From the NCBI GenBank assembly GCA_025059075.1, contig JANXDZ010000004.1, positions 1 to 64,000 of the forward strand: a stretch of 64,000 nucleotides of DNA, given 5' to 3'. This document shows, in pieces, positions 32,281 through 40,837 of the stretch. The notes under the pieces are model-generated. The model ran no database searches and was not told the DNA's origin. It saw nothing but the letters and a program-made list of their open reading frames with translations. Origin of the DNA: Sulfolobales archaeon. GTDB lineage: Archaea; Thermoproteota; Thermoprotei_A; Sulfolobales; Desulfurococcaceae. Both the position numbers and the translations under genes were made by a program. The first letter of the stretch is position 1. Each line of letters begins with the position of its first letter.

Positions 32281-35070
32281 ATGAATAAACTACTTGGGTG
32301 TACGTATATAGCTTTATTAACTCTAGCACTACTACTGCCGCTAGCTTCCATTAAAGTAGTTAATGCAACAATAACTGGTAGGCCAGTAATATGGTTCTTC
32401 AATGGAACAACCGATGTCTTCGCAGATCCACTTGAAGTACCAGCTGTTTTAGCAACTGGCCAGCGCTTAGCCATAGACTTCAGTGAAATGACTATAAGTG
32501 GAGCACTAGTGTGGATATGGTTTTCAACTGATGGAAGTGCATTAATAGTGCCAGGAGATGCTGTATACATCGGTGGAATATACATTCACGACATATATGG
32601 CGACACACCTAAAACTTTTGAACTCGATGTACTAGATGTATTTAGAACAGCTATAGCTAAAGTAAGCGTTACAGTAGGGCTGGGATGGGTTAACGTAACT
32701 CAACTACCCGGAATGTTTATTGGATCAAAATATTATTGGATAAAAGTTACAGACGTTAATCCAGCTATAGGGACAGCCATACCTTCATCTGATGTAGGTG
32801 TTTCAACAAATAGACTAGTGTTTAAACCTAGCTATAGATATGAGACTGCCAACAATCTTGCATTCCTCGATGGACTTGGAGTCATACCAAATGAGCCAAT
32901 AACAGTTATTGGAAGCACTGTACCTATTGAAAACCACACAATATTCATTCAGTACGATACTAAATCTATAAACCTAAGTACTTACCCACCAATAATTGAG
33001 CGAATAGCTACGCAATACGCTGGAGGTACTTGGAATTGGAGTAGACTAAGTGTTAGAGTACTTACTCCAGACCTTGGTTTAGCTTCACCGGACGGTCCAG
33101 TAAAAATGAGCTTAAATGTCAGCTCCCCAACTATAGGTAATTTAACTCTAACTCCTGCACTATATGAATTGCCCAGAAGGGCTGTGTTCAATGCAAGGCC
33201 CGTAGATCATAGGGGAGACTACTCAGGCATGATAGTTTGTGATACTGGTGCCCAATACCCAGTATTCATCGGGAACTTTACCTATAGAGGTTGGGCTGTA
33301 ACAGCTATAGAGAATGTGACTCTTAGATACTATAGAGTTCTCGCAAACGTTACTCTCGGGGCATTCGGCAATGCAACTTACTATGTGAGGATACCGACAG
33401 ACGTGCCTTTTACTGGAAGATACAATATAACTATAACTGACGACAATGGATTTAAGTATTGGTTCACTATATTTGTAAGGATCGCTCCATATATAGATAT
33501 TAGCCCGAAGGAGGGTTTTGTAGGCGATTCCGTCAGGATCTATGGATACTTCTTCAATGACTACGTTAATAAAACCATAAACATATGGTTCCAGGTAAAT
33601 GCTACGACAGCTCTATTAGTAAAGGAGTACAATGTAACTACAGTTAACTGGACTCTTACAATAGTAGTTCCAAACGCTACGTGTGGCCTCAAGTCAATTA
33701 TTGTAACTACTGATATAGGTAGTGAAGGAGAGTATAGAGACAGAGACTTTGTATATGGTTCAAGGATTAGTGATGCAACTGTAGCAGAATTCGTTGTTAA
33801 ACCAAAGCTAGTTGTTGTACCAAGCGTCGTTAAACCCGATGGAAGGACTATTGCTTTAATAGGCACAGGCTTCTGTAGCTTTGTAGATGTTGGAGAAGTC
33901 TATAGCGTAATAGTTGACAATCAATATATGACTAACGTAATAGCAGATGGAGTTGGAAGACTATACGTAGAACTAGTAGCAGCAGGACTAGCTCCAGGGT
34001 TGCATAGCGTAGCTCTATATCCACGAGACCCAGTGTACTTCTACTATACTTCAGTAAGCAGTAGAACTCCAGCGTTCACTGCATTATTCACAGTACTTGG
34101 AAATACTACTGATGACTTAGCCTTACTGTTAATGCAGCTTGGTAGCCAGGTTTCTGGACTACAGTTGACAGCCGATCGAATAGTTTATTTAATAACTCTG
34201 TTGAGGAGTGATGTAGGCAGCGTTGGAGATAAAGTTGATGCATTAAGCATACAGTTAACTAGTGTTAATGCTAGCTTAGCTAGCTTAGTCATAGCTAAAG
34301 GAAGTGAAGTAATTGGTGTAGTCAACGTTAGGACAAGTGAACTATTGAGTGCTCTTAGCACTCTTGGAACTAACATGACTCTACAGTTCACAGGGCTATC
34401 TGGACAGTTAAGTAGTGTTAACGCTAGCTTAGCTCAATTAGTCATAGCTAAAGGAAGCGAGGTTGTGGCAACTATTGGAGTTAAACTCGATGCTCTCAAC
34501 GCTACTATCGTTAGTGTAGCTAGAGATGTTGCATACGTAAAGACTGTTGTTGGAACACTTAGCGTTAACTTAACTGACTTACGTAGTGCGCAAGCTGAGA
34601 TCAAGGATCTCGTTGTTAGTTCAACGGGTGAAGTGAAGGCCTTGATCACTACGTCGGCTGGCAACATTACTGCTTCAGTAAGTGCAGTTAAAGCACTAGT
34701 GCAAGCAGGGCTGCCAGTAGATACTGGCACATTACTTAGCAGAATAGATGCTTTAAGAACAAATGTAGGAGATAAACTAGATGGATTAGCTGCAACACTT
34801 AGTGGAGTTGACTCAAAGGTAAATGACATAAAGTCCCTGTCTACTGACGCTAAGAGCCTTGCAACAGACATTAAGAATGCACTGCCAAACATAGCTACTA
34901 AGACTGATGTAGGTGGCGTTAAGTCAAGTGTTGAAAGTGCCTCTAAGGAAGTAAAGGATGCTGTTGCTGGAGTAAGTAGCTCTGTAACAATGTTTGGAGC
35001 AGTGAATGCAGTACTAATAGTGATCGCAGTAGCCTTACTGGCATTCAGCATATTTAAGAAGAAGGCTTAA
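32281..35070 (+). CDS. Large cell-surface protein with coiled-coil stalk and C-terminal membrane anchor
   Basis: Predicted envelope protein of 929 residues. Residues 1-28 form a signal peptide (LLGCTYIALLTLALLLPLAS, ending VVNA). Residues about 30-400 are beta-rich with many N-glycosylation sequons; IPT/TIG-like segments start near 400 (ISPKEGFVGDSVRIYGY) and 507. From about 610 to 895 the sequence is helical and heptad-like, with a repeated block LSSVNASLAQLVIAKGSEV spaced 51 residues apart. A membrane helix and KKKA end the protein. The order ectodomain-coiled coil-anchor resembles the S-layer stalk SlaB of Sulfolobus or tetrabrachion of Staphylothermus, but is larger than SlaB; homology is not proven. 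Confidence 0.75.
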   Translation: MNKLLGCTYIALLTLALLLPLASIKVVNATITGRPVIWFFNGTTDVFADPLEVPAVLATGQRLAIDFSEMTISGALVWIWFSTDGSALIVPGDAVYIGGIYIHDIYGDTPKTFELDVLDVFRTAIAKVSVTVGLGWVNVTQLPGMFIGSKYYWIKVTDVNPAIGTAIPSSDVGVSTNRLVFKPSYRYETANNLAFLDGLGVIPNEPITVIGSTVPIENHTIFIQYDTKSINLSTYPPIIERIATQYAGGTWNWSRLSVRVLTPDLGLASPDGPVKMSLNVSSPTIGNLTLTPALYELPRRAVFNARPVDHRGDYSGMIVCDTGAQYPVFIGNFTYRGWAVTAIENVTLRYYRVLANVTLGAFGNATYYVRIPTDVPFTGRYNITITDDNGFKYWFTIFVRIAPYIDISPKEGFVGDSVRIYGYFFNDYVNKTINIWFQVNATTALLVKEYNVTTVNWTLTIVVPNATCGLKSIIVTTDIGSEGEYRDRDFVYGSRISDATVAEFVVKPKLVVVPSVVKPDGRTIALIGTGFCSFVDVGEVYSVIVDNQYMTNVIADGVGRLYVELVAAGLAPGLHSVALYPRDPVYFYYTSVSSRTPAFTALFTVLGNTTDDLALLLMQLGSQVSGLQLTADRIVYLITLLRSDVGSVGDKVDALSIQLTSVNASLASLVIAKGSEVIGVVNVRTSELLSALSTLGTNMTLQFTGLSGQLSSVNASLAQLVIAKGSEVVATIGVKLDALNATIVSVARDVAYVKTVVGTLSVNLTDLRSAQAEIKDLVVSSTGEVKALITTSAGNITASVSAVKALVQAGLPVDTGTLLSRIDALRTNVGDKLDGLAATLSGVDSKVNDIKSLSTDAKSLATDIKNALPNIATKTDVGGVKSSVESASKEVKDAVAGVSSSVTMFGAVNAVLIVIAVALLAFSIFKKKA
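34252..34463 (+). repeat. Internal repeat in the stalk coding region
   Basis: Bases 34252-34310 and 34405-34463 are 59-base near-copies (offset 153 bases, 51 codons). Both encode the SVNASLA-LVIAKGSEV block. The spacing keeps heptad-compatible phase within the coiled coil and suggests growth by tandem duplication. Confidence 0.7.
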
Positions 35071-35380
35071 GGAAGCTATCTCTCTACTTAACTCAATATT
35101 TTTTAAATAATTCACTTACTTCCACTTCTCTTAGAATTCCCTAAAACAACCTCTATAGCTTTAGCTTGAGTACATGCATTAAGCATTAAGTAGTAGAAGG
35201 TTCTTAAGTTAAGTAAGTGAATCTGCCATCACTTCACATATCCCTAGGGCTTAGCAGCTTACTACAGCTTTAATTCATAATAGTTTAACTCAAGTCAGCG
35301 CATGAATGAAGATCTAGGGCGTAGAGCGAGTGCTTAAACATACTTAACTTTAAAAACTAGTTGAACTACCTTAGAGAAGG
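35071..35380. other. 310-base spacer with a 12-bp inverted repeat
   Basis: ATTCACTTACTT (35110-35121) is repeated in inverse as AAGTAAGTGAAT (35211-35222), enclosing 89 bases. No ORF is inside. It might be a structured transcript, a terminator-type feature for the surface gene, or a small mobile remnant. Nothing else was recognised. Confidence 0.4.
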
Positions 35381-36367
35381 GTGGTCGCTGTTGGGTGGAA
35401 GGCAGAGGACTACTATATTCATGGTGAAGGAGAAAAGGGCTTCAGTAAGCAGTGGAGAGAGCGTAGAAAAGGAGAGGAAGAAGACTCAGAAGAAGTAGCT
35501 TTAGGGAGTTTGTTTAAGAGAGATAGGAGGTTATTGATCTATATACCTGACTCAATTCTATCCAATGTAGGAGACTTAAGGAGGAAGACTACTAAGTTTC
35601 ATGAAATACTTAGGACTTCATGCATGTTTAGAGTAGATGAACTAGTTGTTTTTAGAGACCCTCTATATAAAGGCGATTTAGGGAGGGATAGAGAGCTCAT
35701 GGAGAAACTCCACGAGTACTTCACTACGCCCCCCTACTTGAGGAAGAAGCTTGTGCCCATAGATCCATTGCTTAAATACGTTGGAGAACTCCACCCAATT
35801 AGACTAGCTGTCTTTAATGTTAGAAGAAGTGCTAGAGGGCAAGAGTATAGAGTTGGATTAGTTAAGTCAGTGGTAGGCTTAAGGAGCATTAAAGTAAGCA
35901 TAGGCTTAAGTAAGGATGCTGTAGCTGAATGCATTGATGAATGCCCTAAGCTAGGTGAACTAATTGTTGTTAAAGTTGAGTCTGTGAACCCACTGAAGAT
36001 CACGTACAGTAGGAGCTATAGCAAAGTATATACAGGCCCTGTACTTAAGTTCACTGACAACATTGCTGAAGAAGTTGAAGCCCTCAAGAGAGACTGCTAC
36101 ATCATAGCTACAAGTAGGCTTGGTAAAGAGCTATCCCTAAGCTACTTACAGAAGCTGGGGGAGGAGTTGTTGGCGAAGAACTGTATTGCAATACTATTTG
36201 GCTCACCGTATAGAGGGCTGTACGCTATATTCGAGTCACTTAGCAGAAGCCTCGATGAATGCGTTGACTCTGTATTAAATACTCTACCTAGACAAGGCAC
36301 TGTAAGCGTTAGAAGTGAGGAAGCTCTACACTCTACGTTAACAATTATAAACTTGTTAGTTGATTAG
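35381..36367 (+). CDS. Putative RNA methyltransferase, SPOUT superfamily (COG2106 type)
   Basis: Archaeal SPOUT methyltransferase encoded just before the ribosomal L3 gene, a conserved arrangement. The core begins RRLLIYIPDSILSNVGDLRRKT and FRVDELVVFRDP; an inserted OB-like part (RVGLVKSVVGLRSIKVSIGL) follows; the C-terminal knot is IAILFGSPYRGLYAIF and ...LPRQGTVSVRSEEALHSTL (SAM-binding loops). The likely substrate is rRNA. The frame gives 328 residues from GTG 35381 with a charged 47-residue extension; TTG 35510 would yield the usual N-terminus, so the start is uncertain. Confidence 0.8.
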   Translation: MVAVGWKAEDYYIHGEGEKGFSKQWRERRKGEEEDSEEVALGSLFKRDRRLLIYIPDSILSNVGDLRRKTTKFHEILRTSCMFRVDELVVFRDPLYKGDLGRDRELMEKLHEYFTTPPYLRKKLVPIDPLLKYVGELHPIRLAVFNVRRSARGQEYRVGLVKSVVGLRSIKVSIGLSKDAVAECIDECPKLGELIVVKVESVNPLKITYSRSYSKVYTGPVLKFTDNIAEEVEALKRDCYIIATSRLGKELSLSYLQKLGEELLAKNCIAILFGSPYRGLYAIFESLSRSLDECVDSVLNTLPRQGTVSVRSEEALHSTLTIINLLVD

Positions 36368-36418
36368 AGCTTAATAATCCCACAGTAGTTTAGACAATGA
36401 GTACCTTAGGTGTAGCAT

Positions 36419-37546
36419 ATGGGTCATAGGAAGAAGGAGGCGCCGAGGCGTGGAAGCCTAGGGCTTAGGCCGAGGAAGAGAGCTGTAAGAATACTCCCTA
36501 GGGTAAGGAGCTGGCCTGAAGTAAATGTCCCTAAGCCAGTTTTACTTGGCTTTATAGGCTATAAGGCAGGCATGACTCACGCTATAGTCGTTGACGATAG
36601 GCCTAACTCAATGACTTACGGCAGAGAAGTCTTTGCTCCACTGACGGTAGTTGAAACTCCTCCAATGATAGTTCTTGCAGTAAGAGGCTATGCAATAGAT
36701 CAAGGGAGGCTAGTAACTGTTGGAGAAGTGTGGAGAAGCCCCCTAGAGTCCATAGCTAAGTTAGCTGAAGAGCATAGTGGGAGAGCTATGGTTAATAGAG
36801 ATGCTGATGAAATAGTTAGAGGGTACTTAAAGGGCTTGAGGAAGAAGCTCCCAAGCTTAGTTAAGGAGGAAGCCGGGGGGAGGTATGGATATAAGTTCAT
36901 TGAAGGCAATTGGGATAGAGAGCTTGAGCAACTGCTGTCAAGTAATTTAACTGATCTAAGAGCTATAGCTTCAACAACCCCGATCCTAGCTGGTATTGGT
37001 AAGAAGACTCCGGACATACTTGAGGTGAGAATTGGTGGAGGCTCTATTGCTGATAGAGTCAAATACGCTAGGGAGATCATTGGGGGCTCTGTAACTGTTA
37101 GAGATGCATTATTGCATACGAAGTACGTTGATGTAATAGCTGTCACTAAGGGAAAGGGCTTTCAGGGAGTTGTCAAAAGGTTTGGAGTAAAGGAGCTTCC
37201 AAGATGGCATAAGCATAGGAAGGGGAGTAGGAAAGTCGCTGCTAGAAGCCCAGCCATGGGGACCATAAGTCCCGTTCCCCAAGCTGGCCAAACCGGCTTC
37301 CATAGGAGGACGGACTATAACAAGAGGATAGTAGCTATTGGAGATAATGGACTTGAAGTAACTCCATCTGGAGGATTCCCAAGCTATGGATTAGTTAGAA
37401 CCCAATACGTAGTTCTCTATGGAACTCTACCTGGCCCAAGGAAGAGACAGCTCATACTCAGGTATCCAATAAGGCCCCCTCTATGGATTCCAGAGGATTA
37501 CCCAAGGATAGTTTACTTAAGTCTTGCAAGCAAGGTGAGTGGTTGA
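36419..37546 (+). CDS. rpl3: Ribosomal protein L3 (uL3)
   Basis: Large-subunit protein that binds near the peptidyl transferase centre and helps start 50S assembly. The 375-residue sequence has the archaeal N-terminus HRKKEAPRRGSLGLRPRKRA and the diagnostic GKGFQGVVKRFGVKELPRW and RTDYNKRI segments. ATG 36419 follows AGGTG. The stop overlaps the L4 start codon. It opens the S10-type cluster. Confidence 0.96.
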   Translation: MGHRKKEAPRRGSLGLRPRKRAVRILPRVRSWPEVNVPKPVLLGFIGYKAGMTHAIVVDDRPNSMTYGREVFAPLTVVETPPMIVLAVRGYAIDQGRLVTVGEVWRSPLESIAKLAEEHSGRAMVNRDADEIVRGYLKGLRKKLPSLVKEEAGGRYGYKFIEGNWDRELEQLLSSNLTDLRAIASTTPILAGIGKKTPDILEVRIGGGSIADRVKYAREIIGGSVTVRDALLHTKYVDVIAVTKGKGFQGVVKRFGVKELPRWHKHRKGSRKVAARSPAMGTISPVPQAGQTGFHRRTDYNKRIVAIGDNGLEVTPSGGFPSYGLVRTQYVVLYGTLPGPRKRQLILRYPIRPPLWIPEDYPRIVYLSLASKVSG

Positions 37547-38379
37547 AGGTGTTTAACGTGGTGTGGACAATAGTTCAGCCACTTAAGCTTGAGTCAAAGA
37601 AAGCCCTACTGTATGGCTTAAATGGAAGTGTAGTCAGTGAAGTAGAGTTGCCAAAAGTCTTCTCATTATTCGTTAGAAAGGATATTGTTAGAAGAGCTTT
37701 CCACGCAGCTTTTACGGGGAGGCTTCAGCCTAAGGGTAGGGATCCATTGGCTGGCAAGAGGACTAGCGCTAGAAGCTGGGGCGTAGGGCGTGGATTAGCG
37801 AGAGTCCCGAGAATACCTACTGGTAGAGCTGCATTTATTTCATTTGCTAGAGGAGGCCATGCAGCATTCCCTCCAACAACTATGGAGAGAGTTTGGGAGG
37901 ATATCAATAGGAAGGAGATGGCTAGAGCAATAGCATCAGCATTAGCTGCAACAAGTGTTGTTGAATTAGTTAGAGAGAGAGGACATGAGTTTTCCATAAA
38001 TACTCTTCCAGTAGTTGTAGTTGATGAAGTTGAGGAAAAGATCTCGAAGACTAGTGAAGCAAGGGGGTTCTTAGAGAAGCTGGGCTTGTGGAGTGATGTA
38101 GTTAGAGCTCAGAGAGGCATTAAAATAAGATCTGGGAAGGGGAAAATGAGGGGCAGGAAGTATGTTGAGCCAAAGAGCCTACTATTTATATTAAACAACT
38201 CTACGAGTAGCTTCAGTAATGCTGTAAGAAACCTTCCTGGAGTAGATATAGTTACGCCAGGTAACCTTAGTGTAATCCACTTAGCTCCAGGAGGCGTCCC
38301 CGGAAGACTCACAGTCTTGTCCTATAGCGCACTTAAGGCTCTTGGAGATAAATATAGGGTGGTGTCAATATATGAGTGA
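37543..38379 (+). CDS. rpl4: Ribosomal protein L4 (uL4)
   Basis: Lines the exit tunnel with an extended loop. Core sequence [35 protein letters not shown] is the L4 signature, followed by the tunnel loop and [11 protein letters not shown]. The frame is open into L3, but TTG 37543, overlapping the L3 stop and preceded by GGTGA, gives the right length (278 residues). Translation is coupled on both sides. Confidence 0.95.
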   Translation: MKVFNVVWTIVQPLKLESKKALLYGLNGSVVSEVELPKVFSLFVRKDIVRRAFHAAFTGRLQPKGRDPLAGKRTSARSWGVGRGLARVPRIPTGRAAFISFARGGHAAFPPTTMERVWEDINRKEMARAIASALAATSVVELVRERGHEFSINTLPVVVVDEVEEKISKTSEARGFLEKLGLWSDVVRAQRGIKIRSGKGKMRGRKYVEPKSLLFILNNSTSSFSNAVRNLPGVDIVTPGNLSVIHLAPGGVPGRLTVLSYSALKALGDKYRVVSIYE

Positions 38380-38635
38380 ACTACATAAAGTCATCATTAA
38401 GCCAATTCAATCAGAGAAAGCACTAAGCTTAATTGAGGAGCAAAACACTATAGTCTTCATAGTTGATAGAAAGGCGGGAAAACACGACGTAAAGAGAGCT
38501 GTTGAAGAAATATTTGAAGTTAAAGTTAGTGAAGTGAGAACCACTATTACTCCAAGAGGTTTAAAGAAAGCTTATGTAAAGCTATCGCCTGAATATAAGG
38601 CATCGGAAGTAGCTACTAGGCTGGGAATGCTGTGA
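38372..38635 (+). CDS. rpl23: Ribosomal protein L23 (uL23)
   Basis: Exit-tunnel rim protein and docking site for the signal recognition particle. 87 residues: [44 protein letters not shown], and the G-K-KAYVKL end. ATG 38372 has GGTGGTG upstream and overlaps L4 by 8 bases. Confidence 0.95.
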   Translation: MSELHKVIIKPIQSEKALSLIEEQNTIVFIVDRKAGKHDVKRAVEEIFEVKVSEVRTTITPRGLKKAYVKLSPEYKASEVATRLGML

Positions 38636-38647
38636 GGTGAAATAGCT

Positions 38648-39367
38648 ATGGGCAAGAGGCTGCTAGTTCAGAGAGCTGGAAGAGGTACATCAGTATTTAA
38701 GAGCCCAAGCCATATAAGGATTGGGCCAGCTAAGTATCCACAGCTAGACTCTACAGCTAGCTTTAAAGGAAGAGTAGTTGAATTAATACACGACCCTGGT
38801 AGATGGGTTCCTTTAGCTAAAGTAGTCTTAGAGAATGGCGTTGAATTCTTTGCACCAGCAGTTGAGGGAATGTATGTAGGTCAAATAGTGCAATTAGGCC
38901 CTCAAGCCAGCATTAGTAATGGAAACATTCTTCCAATAGGCTCAATACCTGAGGGAACTCAAGTAGCTAATGTAGAGCTGAGGCCTGGTGATGGAGGTAG
39001 ATTAGTTAGATCAAGTGGTGCATATGCATTAGTAGTAGGTAGATCTGGGGGCAAGACTATAATTAGACTTCCAAGCGGTAAAGCAAAGGAGGTGTTAAAC
39101 AACTGTAGAGCAATGATAGGAGTCATAGCTAGTGGAGGAAGAATTGAGAAACCACTGCTTAAAGCAGGTGCTTCATACTATAAGTGGAGAGTTAAAGCTA
39201 GAAAGTGGCCGAGGGTAAGGGGAGTAGCAATGAATGCTGTAAGCCATCCACACGGTGGAGGAGGCCATCAAAGCGTATCATCTCCATCAACAGTGTCAAG
39301 AAATGCACCGCCTGGAGCTAAGGTAGGCCATATAGCTGCGCGTAGAGCTGGAAGAAGGAAGGGGTGA
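38648..39367 (+). CDS. rpl2: Ribosomal protein L2 (uL2)
   Basis: Core large-subunit protein at the subunit interface. The sequence starts GKRLLVQRAGRGTSVFKSPSH, and the invariant histidine region VRGVAMNAVSHPHGGGGHQ is intact. Length 239 is normal for archaea. In most archaea S19 follows directly; here 3.4 kb of other genes intervene, so this ends the first ribosomal sub-operon. Confidence 0.96.
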   Translation: MGKRLLVQRAGRGTSVFKSPSHIRIGPAKYPQLDSTASFKGRVVELIHDPGRWVPLAKVVLENGVEFFAPAVEGMYVGQIVQLGPQASISNGNILPIGSIPEGTQVANVELRPGDGGRLVRSSGAYALVVGRSGGKTIIRLPSGKAKEVLNNCRAMIGVIASGGRIEKPLLKAGASYYKWRVKARKWPRVRGVAMNAVSHPHGGGGHQSVSSPSTVSRNAPPGAKVGHIAARRAGRRKG

Positions 39368-39586
39368 CGGAGGGCTTTAAGTTATTTAACTAGATCTTGC
39401 TTAGAGCAACAATAGTGAATTAATATATTTGAATCATTTGATCTTAAGATATTCTTTTCATTAATTAATGCAATGTCAATGTAGGTCACAAAGCAGAACT
39501 GGTATTATTAATTAAACAATGTTTAATGTATAATTAAACATATTTAACCAACATCCATGTAGTCATTATACAAAATTGAGCAAAGG

Positions 39587-39593
39587 TTTATAA
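39587..39593 (+). promoter_or_regulatory. TATA box of the Cren7-like gene
   Basis: TTTATAA lies 39-45 bases upstream of ATG 39632, within a 264-base AT-rich spacer after rpl2 in which I see no other gene. GGGGATAG at 39621-39628 serves as ribosome binding site. Confidence 0.5.
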
Positions 39594-39631
39594 CTTATCA
39601 ACACATATAACCATAGTGAAGGGGATAGATC

Positions 39632-39772
39632 ATGCCAAAGTGCCCAAAGTGTGGAGCTGAAGTAGCAAAGTCTATAAAGACATGGACTCTAGCGCCGAAG
39701 GGAAGAAAGGGCGTAGAAATAGGCTTATTTAAGTGCCCTAACGGCCACTACTTCAGAGCTAAAGTTGCTTAA
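39632..39772 (+). CDS. Cren7-like small chromatin protein with a zinc-ribbon end
   Basis: A 46-residue protein. Residues 16-42 ([19 protein letters not shown]...HYFR) match, nearly residue for residue, the DNA-binding core I recall for Cren7 ([17 protein letters not shown]...YFR), including Leu20 and Val28 at the positions of the DNA-intercalating residues. Unlike Cren7, it has CPKC at 4-7 and CPNGH at 35-39, giving a probable C3H zinc site. It has its own promoter and strong Shine-Dalgarno motif, and sits between rpl2 and a MoxR gene. I infer a DNA-bending chromatin protein; binding to RNA is possible. Confidence 0.8.
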   Translation: MPKCPKCGAEVAKSIKTWTLAPKGRKGVEIGLFKCPNGHYFRAKVA

Positions 39773-39865
39773 CGTAGAGTAAGGGATTTATTTAAACCCA
39801 AAATTTTTTAAGTATCTCTACGTTCTTCATCCACAGATCTTAACCCAAGATCCTTTCCTAAAACC

Positions 39866-39873
39866 TTATAAAT
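39866..39873 (+). promoter_or_regulatory. TATA box of the MoxR/VWA pair
   Basis: TTATAAAT lies 35-42 bases before GTG 39908; GGAGGG at 39900-39904 is the ribosome binding site. The pair thus has its own promoter, separate from the ribosomal genes. Confidence 0.5.
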
Positions 39874-39907
39874 AGTACTTCTTTCTCCTACATACACTGG
39901 AGGGCAA

Positions 39908-40837
39908 GTGTTTGTGGAAAAAGATCCTGTAGTTGAGAAAGTTAGGGAAATCTATGGCCAGGTAGTAGAGTCCTTTAATCCTATTAGAAGCCCTGAATTA
40001 ATGGTGAAGGCACTTAGGGATAGATACAAACTATTAGTTAAGAATAACATTGTGTACTTAACTATAGCTGCATTCATGAACAATAAGCCCGTCCTATATG
40101 AAGGTCCTCCTGGCACAGGTAAAACTGAAGTTGGTGAAGCAATACTTAGCCTATGGGCTGGTAAAAAGGCTTTTGTACTGCCATGCAGTGAGAGCTACGA
40201 TGAGTATAGAGTCATAGGGGACTTCCATCCACTAATAGCTATGAGCAAGGGGTTCAACGAAGAGAGCTTTATCCCGAGGCCTCTGCTAGCTGCCTTAATA
40301 CTTAATGCAGGAGTATTAATTGATGACATTAGGAGGAGTAGTGAAGAGTTTCAAAACATGTTGCTAGACATAATTGATAAGAGAAGGATCATTATACCTG
40401 AGCTCAAGAGGGTCTATAAGCAAGAGGGCACGGGCTTCCAAGTGATTTTTACAAGTAATCCAGAAGACATTGCTCAAAGAGAGCTAAGCGATGCATTCCT
40501 CAGGAGAGTCATTAGAATAAAGTTCAATTACCCGGATCCTGAGGAGGAAGAAGAGATAGTTAGGCTAAGGCTTGGAGAAGACTACGAACTCATACCTAAG
40601 GAGTATATTTCAAGAGCCCTCAGTGTAGTGCAGTACTTGAGGAAGAAAGCATTATATAAGCCAGGTACATCGGATACAGTCTCCTGGCTAGCTCTATCAA
40701 TTAAGATAGCTAAAGGCAGAGAGTTGAATAGAGTAAATGCAAGAGACATTGTAGAAGCTGGAGAAGCAGTATTAGTGAAGAACCCTGAGGATGAAGAAGT
40801 TGTCAGAGAAGCAGTTGAGAAACACTTTAAGGAGTAG
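39908..40837 (+). CDS. MoxR-type AAA+ ATPase
   Basis: Chaperone-like AAA+ protein of 309 residues. Walker A YEGPPGTGKTEVGEA is near residue 65-75, Walker B VLIDDIRRSSEEFQN near 137, sensor 1 FTSNPED near 180, and the arginine-finger region SDAFLRRVIRIKF near 197. MoxR proteins work with von Willebrand factor A proteins, as encoded next, to assemble or activate other complexes (for example insertion of metal cofactors). GTG 39908 is used; GTG 39914 is possible. Its 3' end overlaps the VWA gene. Confidence 0.9.
   Translation: MFVEKDPVVEKVREIYGQVVESFNPIRSPELMVKALRDRYKLLVKNNIVYLTIAAFMNNKPVLYEGPPGTGKTEVGEAILSLWAGKKAFVLPCSESYDEYRVIGDFHPLIAMSKGFNEESFIPRPLLAALILNAGVLIDDIRRSSEEFQNMLLDIIDKRRIIIPELKRVYKQEGTGFQVIFTSNPEDIAQRELSDAFLRRVIRIKFNYPDPEEEEEIVRLRLGEDYELIPKEYISRALSVVQYLRKKALYKPGTSDTVSWLALSIKIAKGRELNRVNARDIVEAGEAVLVKNPEDEEVVREAVEKHFKE

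Noticed and set aside
34434-35051. 205-codon minus-strand frame within the surface-protein gene
   Set aside because: Antisense to the repetitive coiled-coil region; its Ala/Ser/Thr/Leu composition reflects the codons of the plus-strand gene.
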